In this document: positions 12,892-22,992 of the stretch, in pieces
Layout of the letters: every line of letters begins with the position of its first letter
Position numbering within the stretch: position 1 is the first letter of the stretch
DNA from: Crambe crambe
Lineage: Eukaryota > Porifera > Demospongiae > Poecilosclerida > Crambeidae
Length of the DNA: 64,000 bases
Reading direction: 5' to 3'
NCBI GenBank assembly: GCA_963924555.1
Contig: OZ004587.1
Coordinates: forward strand, 1,550,001 to 1,614,000
The notes under the pieces: model-generated
The model's database searches: none
What the model saw: the letters and a program-made list of their open reading frames with translations, nothing else
Told to the model about the DNA's origin: nothing
Position numbers and translations under genes: made by a program

Positions 12892-14446
12892 GCTAAACTG
12901 GTTGCCAGTGCTAGGAGCAATCTGTGTGAAGCTGCCAATATGGAGTGGTGAACAGTATAATGGCTACCAAGACTGTGGCCTCTCCTCTACTGCTCAGCTG
13001 CTCAATGCCTATCAGGTGAAGGCTGATGGAACAACAGGAGATTACAGGTACATACTCACAACACAATCTTGTACAGTACATATACTTATGTGACTGGTAC
13101 TTGTTTGATGACCCCTTACCAATCCATAGATTTAGATTTACTTGTCATTGGAAGTTGTTGCAAAAGGGTAGGCACAACCTTGCTATTTGATCTCCTTCCC
13201 TTAAATTCAAAAAGCCTATAGTCCTGTCCCATGTGTTTGGCCTCGGCACCAAAGTGCCAAGGTGCAGTGCTGGAAGCGACTATGGTGGTACGTACGTTTC
13301 ACGCGCACGAGCAATGATGCACGATGATGCGTGTCACGTGCATTAATTTAGCTCTAGCTAGCTAGACATACAGTACTAAAGACAAACAGACAGGCTCAGG
13401 CTCAGGCTCGCAGTCACTACGCGATAACTCTAGTGCTGATGCTTCTTGGCCGTCTTTGCCAACAATCAAGCCCATTATCACATGCAGAAAACTGACTAGT
13501 GATCGTTTGAAGTGTCAAAGAGAGAGCCATGGTGAAGGAGAATCTCAGAACTAAGACTTTTGAGGCTTCCAAACAATGAGAGAATCCAGTACACATACAA
13601 GCTATGCTTGAGAATAACCATTAAACGGCAGTTCCAAATGGTTCAACAGCAAGAATACTGTGTAAATACTAATCTTACTACAATATAAGCCATGTTGCTC
13701 AGTGTGCATTATTTGGAACTCTCCACAGAAAAAAAGCTGAGAGAAATATTTTGGCAACATTTTGTAGAAACATTTGACCCCACGAACCCCTGCATTTTTA
13801 ATTATTTATGCCCATGCAGCAAGTATTCAGCAATTCCAAACATAATCATCCTTGTAGGACTCTGGCTTCAAGCTGGTGATCCCTCGGTGTATCTTTATCG
13901 TCTCTTATATACCACTGTCACGTCATACTCACTGTAAAGCATTTAAAATTAAAATGAAATAGCTAAATTTAGAAAGTTAAAAGTTGCACTGAAGTGCCGA
14001 GGCATTCCTAGTCTTTTTAAAAGACTAACTTGTTAACATGTTTTTTCTGGTGCAGCTGTGAAGGCCACTGAGACATTAGTGAAAACTTTTGCCAATGGAA
14101 CTGACGATGATGCTACTATGATCAAGGTATGCACACATTAGACAAACTTCTTAAAATTAGAACTACTGACTCTAATAATCCACCCCCAAACTTCCTTAAT
14201 CAGAGGGGACATACTCATTAAATTCATTCTGTTGTCTCGATGACCCTTTACCAATCAATGAGGTCTCGGACTATGATGGAGAAGGTGACGTAACTCTTGA
14301 TTCTTCCCATTTCCATGGTTCAGGTGAAGGGGTGTGTGATGGAGGATTTGCTGGAGGTGCAGGAAAGGATAGCTAAAATGCAGCGAGAGCTGGAACTGGC
14401 CAAGGAGCAGTTGTACAACATCCAAAAGGAGAGAGTCAAGCACTAA
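12892..14446 (+). pseudogene. I/LWEQ (talin-like) 3' end, set C, with terminal exon
   Basis: Three exons are visible. 12892-13047 reads AKLVASARSNLCEAAN, the classic start of the second helix of an I/LWEQ bundle, and then shifts frame to GLSSTAQLLNAYQVKADG. 14056-14126 reads AVKATETLVKTFANGTDDD. 14324-14446 reads DLLEVQERIAKMQRELELA, then KEQLYNIQKERVKH and TAA at 14444-14446. The last exon matches the C-terminal helix of talin/HIP1-type proteins (E..L..ARK.L..IR). The domain binds F-actin. An element of about 0.8 kb sits in the intron (13240-14033). The final exon may still serve a real gene, but the frameshift in the first exon argues for decay. Confidence 0.65.
13240..14033. mobile_element. 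Probable MITE in the I/LWEQ set C intron
   Basis: The left side begins GCCTCGGCAC and the right side contains the inverse GTGCCGAGGC at about 13994-14003. Sets A and B have a continuous intron end here (CCCATGTGTT..AACAATGTG..CTGTAG), whereas set C breaks after CATGTGTTT and resumes near GTTAACATG. The comparison supports an insertion of about 0.8 kb. The exact right boundary is unclear because a second small inverted repeat (GTCTTTTTAAAAGAC) follows. Confidence 0.5.
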
Positions 14447-15534
14447 GCCACACTCATCCCCTCAACATTATAGATTATCTTTGTATTATTAATACATTTC
14501 TTTGTGGAACTGCTAGTAATAATTGTAGTGATGCTTTTTTGATGTTTGTTTTGTTTTGTTTGAGAAAGTATTGATGATTTCCTCATTGCAATCGTTAGCT
14601 GTCTATAATTATTATGTTGTCTCTCAAAGAAATGAAAATGAAACCTTCCAAATACCACCAAAGGGTCTACTCTGCTGTCAATTCTCTGGCCAGCACTGCT
14701 CCCATAGCTGCAACCACAGTCCACTCCATTTACCCAAGAATGAACAATGGATGCTTCTCTAATCTCTACTGCTTTAATCTTCCACTGTGGTATTTATATC
14801 TCTATGATAAAGTCTTTCTAATTACATTATGATTAAGATGTTCCTCAATCAACACCCAATTATGATAATTATGACAAAATTTGTCACCAAATTATTGGAA
14901 CCAAAATGATTAGGTTTTAATTCCGCTTCAACATCATCTCCAAAACTATAAGGTATTTAGTTAGAGGGACATCCTTAACATTAAAATGATATTGGTATAC
15001 AGAGGGACTGCAGTATGAACACAGCAGAAATTAGAGGGACATACTCATTGGGATTAAGTTATTTTCACAGTGGAGATCAGAGACATCCTCTTACATTAAT
15101 TAATTTGCTGAATATCACAATAGTACAATTTCTTGTAAAGATTATTATTATATATTATGCCACTTGAATGGATTATATTTTGAGTTTAGATTAGAAGGAC
15201 TTCCTCATTAGGATATCAAGACAATTTCTGAGTAAGGTGATAATTATGATAGTCTTTGATAATGAAGCGCTGTCCAACAGTTAGTGCCAAAACTTTCAAT
15301 TAACCACCATTGATAAGAAAATTAATTATTAAAATATTTTAAATATTCACAAGCAAAATATTTAGAATGAGTGGGAGGTACAAAGTAAACTAAAGGAAAG
15401 GAGTGAAAAATGAAATGGCATAAATAAAAACAGTTGTATATATATACAAATAAAATAAAACTGTGAAAGGTGAAGTAAAATTAGAATAGAATATCATGGA
15501 ACATTATAAAGATAAAGAGTAGGAAAGTTATTGT
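14447..15534. other. AT-rich spacer between I/LWEQ 3' end and ankyrin gene
   Basis: It contains the 3' flank of the I/LWEQ fragment and, near 15400-15530, the 3' flank of the convergent ankyrin gene. Several AATAAA-like strings are present on both strands, as expected between convergent genes. No other coding signal was seen. Confidence 0.5.
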
Positions 15535-16716
15535 TTATAAAGTACGCAAGTAATCCACCACCTCACTGTGACCCTTTGCTAGGGCCACCTGGAGTGGTGT
15601 CTGGTTAAAGTTATTTTTGATATTTGGGAGGCAATGGGCCTGTTCAACGAGATGTTTCGCTATTGCGAGATGACCTTCAATCGCTGCTGAATGGAGCGGA
15701 GTGCCTGTTTTTTGGTCTTGATATGTAATGTTACATTGTTTGCTTTGAATTAGGTGTTGCACAATGGAGAGATGACCAAACTGAGCTGCCAGGTGCAGGG
15801 GTGTGGCATCATAGTTATCTTGAATATTGGGGTCACAGCCATGCTTCTCAATGAGGTTCTTGACAAGGTGGAGGTGACCCTTATTACAAGCACTATGCAG
15901 TGGAGATCTTCCATACTGACCTGGAAGATGAGGACTGCACTGCATTACAGTGATGAAGTACTCCACCACATCACTGTGACCTTCAAGAGCTGCATTATGC
16001 ATTGGAGTCCTGTTATTGTTATTTCTTGCAGTTGGTTTACATTTCCTATCTGCTGTTAGACATTTGACTGTTTCCAAGTGACCATTCTTTGCAGCGAGAT
16101 GTAGGGGGGTGGCTTGATTCTTGTCTGTAGAAGCTGGGTCACACCCACACTCCACTATCAAGTACTTGACAGTGGACAGGTGACCCTTCTGAGCAGCCAT
16201 AAAGAGAGGTCCTCTACTATACTCCCCTCCAGGAAGGTTGGGGTCACATCGACATTCCTCAATGAGGAACTTGATGATATTGGTGTGACCCTTCAGAGCT
16301 GCATTGTGGATGGGAGGATTCTTGAACTTGGTGGGGAATGTTAAAATGTCACGCATTGACATGTGTTGCAGCATGGACTGTATCAAATGTTTGACGGTTT
16401 CTAAACTACCACCTTGACAGGCCCTGTGTAAAGGTAAATAACCAACTTCATCCTGTTCAAGGGGGTTGGCTTTATGTTTGTCCATTAAATACTGGACAAT
16501 GGAAAGATGTCCATTCAAAGCTGCACGGTGTAAAGTAGTAGTTCCGTGCCAGCCTGGAAGTGAAGGGTCACAGTGTAGATCCTCAGTAAGGTACTTGATC
16601 ACCTTAGCAGCATCATCGTAACTGTCCTTTGACAAGGAATCGACTCCCTTTGAGAATAGACGTTTCATTTCTTCTAGGTTTCTTTTTTTGGCAGCATTGT
16701 GTAGGTCTTCCTTTTC
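15535..16716 (-). CDS. Ankyrin-repeat protein, 3' exon
   Basis: A single large minus-strand exon encodes about ten ankyrin repeats (recognisable turns TTLHRAALNGH, TPLHLAAKNGH, SPLHSACNKGH, TPLHLAAQFGH, TPLHSAAIEGH and others) and ends VDYLRTL with TAA at 15535-15537. The frame stays open upstream of the first ATG to a good acceptor (TTCTCTCACATGATAG), so the exon begins at 16716 with EKEDLHNAAKKRNLEEMKR, itself part of a repeat. The 5' exons were not found. Ankyrin arrays are protein-binding scaffolds. Here repeats share CDPNLPG-type linkers, suggesting recent repeat duplication. No catalytic or death domain is joined in the visible part. Confidence 0.85.
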   Translation of the reverse strand, partial: EKEDLHNAAKKRNLEEMKRLFSKGVDSLSKDSYDDAAKVIKYLTEDLHCDPSLPGWHGTTTLHRAALNGHLSIVQYLMDKHKANPLEQDEVGYLPLHRACQGGSLETVKHLIQSMLQHMSMRDILTFPTKFKNPPIHNAALKGHTNIIKFLIEECRCDPNLPGGEYSRGPLFMAAQKGHLSTVKYLIVECGCDPASTDKNQATPLHLAAKNGHLETVKCLTADRKCKPTARNNNNRTPMHNAALEGHSDVVEYFITVMQCSPHLPGQYGRSPLHSACNKGHLHLVKNLIEKHGCDPNIQDNYDATPLHLAAQFGHLSIVQHLIQSKQCNITYQDQKTGTPLHSAAIEGHLAIAKHLVEQAHCLPNIKNNFNQTPLQVALAKGHSEVVDYLRTL

Positions 16717-17760
16717 CTATCATGTGAGAGAAGTAAATTCTCAATTCAATGTGAACCTCAATTTCATTACTCTTATGACTTAATAGAAATCTGGAAGTTT
16801 ATGGATCGTGTCATTCCACATTACAATAATGATAACTACTAATGATCACATCATCCCCTCATGTGAGAAGAAAGATCTTATTATAATCATAATGAAGAGG
16901 TTTAAGGATTGTGTCTCTATTTACAATATTGAGTTACATGAAGTACAACATTGTTTACAAGTAACTGTAATTAGAGCTTGTAATGATTGTATGTAGCTAG
17001 TGAATACCAATTATTAAAGGAAACAGACAAGTAGGGATGACTGTGTGTAAGGTTCAAAAATTTATATGAATATCGTAAGCCGCCTACTATCAACTGGCAG
17101 GTATTATCGATCGTTGCAGCACCTATTATCTACTTCTTAGTATACGGAAAGTCTACAGTAGTAAATGAACGTAAACGGAGTCTAAGAAAATGGCTGCATT
17201 AAGAAATGTATGGGAAAACTTACAAGCTGTGGAGAGAAAACAGAACTTCAACAGCAAGTATTTAATAAATACTTGCTGTTGAAGTTCTGTTATCAACTGC
17301 AATATGAAAGTAAATTGCTAGCTCATGTTACCCATCCCCATGGCCCCGGAAGATTGCTTACAAGCTACGAAAGCTATCAACTTAAGTCGAATTTGGTGGT
17401 TGTTTAGTGAGGACTGTGGGATAGATTATGACTGGACTCTGTAACAAAGACCAATGAAGACTGTCTGAAAAGTATCACCTGAATCAAAATGAAAGGAGAG
17501 CTTCTGTGAAGCAGTTTATGATAGAAAAGCTTCATTCATTTTTTATAAAATTTGTTGATAGTATCTTTTTAAGGGTCTTGACATGTAGTGGAGCAAAACT
17601 GAAAGAAAGAATGGATTTTTTAGTTGACGTAGTAGATTCAGCATAGCAAAAGTTGTCCAATTGTGAGAAAAATAATTCATATGACGTTATAGAGAAGATT
17701 ACTTTTCCTATGGTTGTTCTTTGAGACTTTGACGACCATTGATGAGGGAGATATGGTGTA
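16717..17760. other. Upstream region of ankyrin exon, no supported gene
   Basis: It probably contains an intron and the 5' side of the ankyrin gene. The only structured feature is the perfect hairpin at 17239-17291. Confidence 0.5.
17239..17291. repeat. Perfect 26-bp palindrome, hairpin with almost no loop
   Basis: Bases 17239-17264 (containing GAACTTCAACAGCAAG) are the exact inverse of 17266-17291, around a single central base. Transcribed RNA would fold into a continuous 26-bp stem. No related copy was noticed in the window. Confidence 0.9.
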
Positions 17761-17769
17761 GGGCGAAGT

Positions 17770-18087
17770 TAGTCTCGCATAACCAATCCTTTACCAACCG
17801 CAAGAAGGAAAGGGTCTGGTGACATGTAATACTTGGACTTGTGCACTTGTGGAAGTCTAATTATGACGTTAAATGGTAGTGCATATTAATAACTACGTCA
17901 ATGTGCATCTTCACAGTCACTAAAAATACAGAGCTGCTTCAAGATGATGTCATCAAGTAATATACGTCATTGAACATCAGAATACGCAATTTATTCTTTT
18001 TAGCAGATTTCTTGTTAATAGTACAAATCCAAGTATTATGTGTCCCCAAACCCTCACAGTTGGTAAAGAGTCGGCTGCACCAGACTA
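17770..18087. mobile_element. Short MULE-like MITE, 9-bp target duplication
   Basis: It begins TAGTCTCGC, continues CCTTTACCAACCGCAAG, and ends with the inverse CAGTTGGTAAAGAGTC..AGACTA. The flanks are GGGCGAAGT (17761-17769) and GGGCAAAGT (18088-18096), a 9-bp duplication with one mismatch. The ends match the 2.8-kb element at 4646-7421. There is no coding content. Confidence 0.8.
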
Positions 18088-19639
18088 GGGCAAAGTATGG
18101 TGGATAGTAGGCAGCTTATGCTAAGAGAGTTAAGTTACTCCTCCTAATTTCAATAACCACACTCATGTCACCTTCCTACTTCACTCCCTTTTTGAGTGTT
18201 CTGCTAGTTACCACTGCTGTGTTGAATTGAGCCATACATTCTTCTCATATAGGAATAGTTGGATAATATAGGCATGCATGGTTGGAGGAGTACTAACTCT
18301 CTTGTTCAGCTACAAGACCACTTTGACTAATATTGTCACACAATTAACTAGTATATAGCTATTTAAAATGGTTTCTGGCAGTAATGGAGACTAATGATTA
18401 AACCAACACTGTAATACAATAACTAGTGCATCAAGGCACTGCAATAGAAGTAAAGAGTGAACTCTGTATTTCAGAAATAATGAAATTTCGTTGGTGATTC
18501 GGTATCACTGAATACTAAGGATGAATGCTATTGGATCACACATCTAGAAAAGAAAGCTTTCATGGATCAGTAATTTTACAGAAATAACTTTCATGGTTGT
18601 GTAACAGTGTTAAGTAGTTTTAATAAGTGTTAATCATTTTGTGGCCTAGCCATCCATTGATTGTGGATAGTGACAGTTTAGCTACAGATTGATGTCATGT
18701 GTTGTGTCTGAGGTTTAGTTGTATTTTGTGTCATAGTCCACGACTGACTGTAAGCTCCACCATGCATTCACATCAATGGATCACTGCATACACACATCAT
18801 ACATTAGATCATCATCTCTCTGTCTAGTATATAAGTAGTAGTCTTGTCAGTTGTTAGTGTGCTAAAATTGTGAGTTATAAGATAATATTTGCTGCTGTAA
18901 ACCTCCTACTCTGATTGCGAGATATTCCGCAAGTCGGCCACATTACAGTTGCATTGGAGGTGCATTTTCCCCCTCACTTCAGTGTAGTACAGTTAGTTAC
19001 TTCTTTATCCGTTTCTGTGAGCAGTGGTCATCCCCACATCTTATTAGCTATCTCACAAAAATGTTTTTCCTCATTACTATGGAATTTTCCCCCCAAAAGT
19101 TTGCTCTCTCCTTCTAGTTGGTCCCCAACTACCAAACTAGCTATCATTGTAGTGCTGCTGTTTGCTATGTCAAGCCAGCTCTAGCTTGAGATGGTGGCCT
19201 ACTCAGACCCACTGGGTTTCTGTCTTCTTACTTTTCTTATAGTCTTCTATCGAAGTGGCAAATGCAACACATACCAAATAGCTAAGAAGTCACTGAGAAA
19301 AACTAGGTCAATGTGCAACATTAATTTTGATAGCGAGTCAGCAAGCCAAGTAACCTATAGGCTAGCTGATAAGTTGGCTCCATGCTTCAGGCTTAGCTAA
19401 GATAGTGGTGGTACAAAGAAATACATAGATATTTACCACAAGCTCTTAGAAAACCCAAATGCCTACGATCCACTAGCGCTTCTATGACAAAGGCTGAAAA
19501 CAATCTAGCAGGTGCTATACTATTGCACAACATGTACGATATGTACACCTAGGGCATTTTGGAGTGTAGACCTATATAATACAAGTAAGGGGAAAAGCAT
19601 TTCGTGAAATGAAAAAAAGATGTAGGGATGACCATGCTC

Positions 19640-19768
19640 GGGATCAATCTTTGTTCTGTATATCCAGCCAACAATGCCTACATATACGTACATTACTGCA
19701 CTAATCTGAAGCTACCCGACATATATGTAGGGATTGTTGGCTGCATATACAGAATAAAGATTGATCCC
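19640..19768. repeat. Foldback repeat with about 50-bp arms
   Basis: GGGATCAATCTTTGTTCTG at 19640 is matched in inverse by the segment ending TTGATCCC at 19768, with arms of about 50 bp and a few mismatches. Upstream flanking bases CAAGTAAGGGG and TGTAGGGATG resemble the CAAGT start and TAGGGAT word of the E-family foldbacks, so it may be a distant member. Confidence 0.65.
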
Positions 19769-20100
19769 TTCTTGTTTCCTTACTTTTTTGAGCAGTGGTC
19801 AGGCCTGGGTGCATGTGCACCCCCTTTCAATTTAATGATATTTCATAATCACTGTTGGTGTATATGTAGCTATCCTATTAGCCTAAAAATGCAGTTGTCA
19901 AGCTTGCTTGATGTAGGATAGTTATTTCTCTAGTTTTACATTTCAAGTCATACATTCTAGGAAGGGGGGCCACTTTGATCCACCTCTGGGAGTACCCACA
20001 GATTATGCAGTTGATCCTAGTAGCATAAATGAATGACCTATCCCACCCACAGACAAAACGATAATCATTGATGTGAATCCCTATGGCTACTAATTTTTCA

Positions 20101-20128
20101 CCCCCCCCCCCCCCCCCCCCCCCCCCCC
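20101..20128 (+). repeat. Poly-C tract
   Basis: Twenty-eight consecutive C. The length is probably unreliable. Confidence 0.95.
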
Positions 20129-20689
20129 AACTTCACCAGAGGTTGTACCAAAAATCAAAAGTTTTGAACTCGTGAAATGGTTAGCAGTCCTTGGATGTCA
20201 TCAGTTAACTATTTGCTACAGCTAGTGGAGAGCATAGAATTTATTTCGGATGCTGTACAGTTTTTGACATTCTGGACAGATACTCGTCAATTATTCAATC
20301 AGGATTAGCTAATGTGATACATTGATCCTGCATCATTTTAACCTTGTTAGAGGATGACAGTGAACCCACCCACAATGCAACAGTAGCACAGTGCTATTTG
20401 TGCTATGGAACTTCAAAGACTGATCTGCATGTATAATCAATCATCTGATATCAGAGAGTGCGCTAGCACTCTCTAAGTAGGGATGGCGGGTCAAAGGTCA
20501 TAAGACTGTATAAACTAAAAACTCTTCTTTCTCTTCTACCCTTACTCTACAGGTTCTCAGAAGGCTACAGTGAATTATTACATCTACAAAGAAGAGAGGA
20601 GAATGTTCAAAAACCAAAAATTCATTTGCTAACATAATGTCTAAATTGACTTTTGTTCTGTTTCTCAATAATAAGGATAATCAGATCGC

Positions 20690-21202
20690 AGGCCCGTAGC
20701 CAGAGTTTTTGAAGAGGGGGTTCTAAAGTTATCCGCGCGTAAGCGCGTAAAATTTTTGGCATGACCACGCCCACTTTCCTATAACCACACCCTTTTTGAT
20801 AACCGATTTATAAAAAAACAATGACTTAGCAGCTGCAATGCAGCATATGAAGGCAGGGAAAGTATGAAGATGAGTAAATGATGAAGATGGTACATGATCT
20901 GCTAGCTACCTGTACAGTTTTTTGTACAGTTTTTACAGCAAGATTTATTCATAGTCTCAGGCACTAAGCCACTAACTGCTCAGTAGGGCTGGGTTATACG
21001 TAAAACTGACCTTTTCTGGACAAAAATAATAAGCGGCTTTGCCTCACTCGTTTCTCTCTGCTCGCTTCGAGCTCACGATCGATCGATCACTCACGAACGC
21101 GCGTACGCGCATAGCGCGCGATCGCGCTTAAAACATTTTAAAATTCATTTTGAAAAGGTGGTTCGACCGAACCACCCGAATCACCCCTGGCTACGCCCAT
21201 GG
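20690..21202. mobile_element. Repeat nested in E3, ends GCCCGTAGCCAG / CTGGCTACGCCC
   Basis: The left side reads GGCCCGTAGCCAG and the right side CTGGCTACGCCCATGG, imperfect inverted ends. Comparison with E1L, where CAGATCGGCGTACTGAC is continuous, shows that E3 is interrupted here after CAGATCG. The interior is noncoding, with several CpG-rich GCGCG palindromes at about 21085-21130. The superfamily is not assigned. Confidence 0.6.
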
Positions 21203-21435
21203 ATAGACGTACCAGCTTACTGGCTATAGTCATCGAAATTCTGCTTTGTCCATCTGTTAGAGCAGCACCTAGAGGCTGATCTTTTGCTATTAGTTTTGAC
21301 TAAGGCTCTACTTCACGAATCAGTGATATCAATAGCACTCGGACCTTTCTACGCCATTTTGATGGTAGGGGCGGGGCTTATGGGGGGGAACCATGTATAA
21401 TGCAGTAGCTCAAGTACTAAGAAAAAGGATAGAAA

Positions 21436-21689
21436 CAAGTGAGTGCAAAAAATTACTTCTAAATAAAAAGGTTAAGTAGGGATAGCCTAAAATCTAGCTG
21501 GGCTATAATGTACATGCAGCCTCGTATGAAAACAATCCCTACTTTTACAACTGCCAAAGCTAGCTATAGGTAGTGGATATAAATGTAGGGATTGTTTCAT
21601 ACGAGGCTGCATGTACATTATAGCCCAGCTAGATTTTAGGCTATCCCTACTTAACCTTTTTATTTAGAAGAAATTTTCGCGCTCACTTG
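21436..21689. repeat. E3 foldback, about 110-bp arms
   Basis: Arms starting CAAGTGAGTGCAAAAAATTA and ending CGCTCACTTG are inverted copies that include AAGTAGGGATAGCC and GCTGGGCTATAATGTAC. The loop, around CAAAGCTAGCTATAGGTAG, is short. The same arms occur three times in E2 and half of them in E1. Confidence 0.85.
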
Positions 21690-22804
21690 TACTATTAGAT
21701 CCTTGAATTAATTGTAATAACTTTCTGATTTTCTAGTTTTTGCACCAGGCATCCAGGTAGAACCTATTCAGTGGCTATTATAGAGATGTCGAACAAACCT
21801 CATCTGTATAGCTGTGGAATCTCATCCAAATAAATGGCTTTCTTCTTATTACACATGCAGCAGGTAAAAGAATGCAATTGAGCTTATAACAATTACACAT
21901 GACAGGCACAACATGGCTGTTATGATGTCACACATGACTGATGAAAGGCTCACATAAGTAATTTTAACTCTCCTGCTTTTTGTTTATTACTGTCCATTCC
22001 AATCACTGGTCCCACATGATTATACAACTGTTCAATCAATTTCCCAGCAAAATAACCAGCCAATGAACTTAGCTCTGTTACTTCGCAAATTGTAGCTACA
22101 TTTGCCTGTCATATAGGTACAAGAACTAGGTGTGAGTATGTGTAGCAATTCAGTTTTGATTTTAATTAAAGTTGCACTGCACTCCCTTCTATCTCAGTGG
22201 AACAACAATGGCTGATTAAGATATGCTTGTACGTAGTAGCGTCTTTACACTCATGAACTTTATATACTAATTTTGTAATGATATTCTAGGTCAAATTGTT
22301 AATTAGTTTAATTAGTAGGTGTGCTTGGAAATTATGTAGGTTATGAGGAAATTTAATATCATAGTATTACCTCATGATGTGAACAATCTATCCATATAGC
22401 TGCATTATATTCCTCATAATACTGGTAGTACCAGTATGACATGCAACATGTTGCATGTCCATGTTAACATTTAGTATGGTAATATGATAGTACTGGAGAA
22501 AAGGGATTTTATGTTATAAGCTGTAAAGAAAAATATACTAAGCTAGCCATACTAATGATTAGAACTCTTTGGTCATCAATTGACAGGTGTTTTTCAGAGT
22601 TAAAAATTTTCTGGATTAATGCCATACCCTTAAATGCAAAAATATTCTAAAGTTTAGTACCCACTGATTTAAGGTATTTCTAAACAATGATTACTTACAA
22701 GTGTTTTACTGAGCATCTTCGATTCCTTTGTGCTTTCTGTATAATTATTCAAAGAATTCAGTCAATATGCATAAGTCAACAACAATGTTGAATGCGAAAC
22801 ATAC
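21690..22804. other. No supported gene
   Basis: AT-rich sequence, probably an intron or the 3' flank of the minus-strand gene broken by element copy II. There are no repeats of note and no domain signal. Confidence 0.5.
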
Positions 22805-22992
22805 CAGTTTCTGGGGATGGAGGTAGAATCTCCACCATATGCCAATGGATCCAACGGGTCTTCTCTCCCAACCAAGCCCATTCAAACTGGGCATGTGGTC
22901 CAAAGAATCTAGATTGCTTGAATATCCCAATGTCTCCCTTGATAATGGACTTGTAGTCATCAATTGCTCGTACTTTCATCCCTGGCTTCAAG

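Larger units (their letters stand above)
18097..20450. other. No supported gene; one foldback and a C tract
   Basis: ORFs near 18915-19400 are short and without domain signal. A foldback lies at 19640-19768 and a run of 28 C at 20101-20128. Confidence 0.5.
20451..21689 (-). mobile_element. Element E3, A^T-inserting foldback/hairpin family
   Basis: Read on the minus strand it starts with the CAAGTGAGCGC foldback (21689-21436), passes the GC-box/YY1-like tail, and ends in the hairpin with stem GAGAGTGC and final CTCTGA at 20451. The flanking bases are A at 20450 and T at 21690, with no target duplication, as in E1L, E1R and E2. A separate repeat (20690-21202) is inserted between the tail and terminal unit H. 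This is the shortest member, one foldback, one tail and one H, and so shows the minimal layout. Confidence 0.75.

Noticed and set aside
18915-19921. Plus-strand ORFs of 70-100 codons
   Set aside because: No domain wording, no conserved splice partners, and one of them runs across the foldback at 19640-19768.
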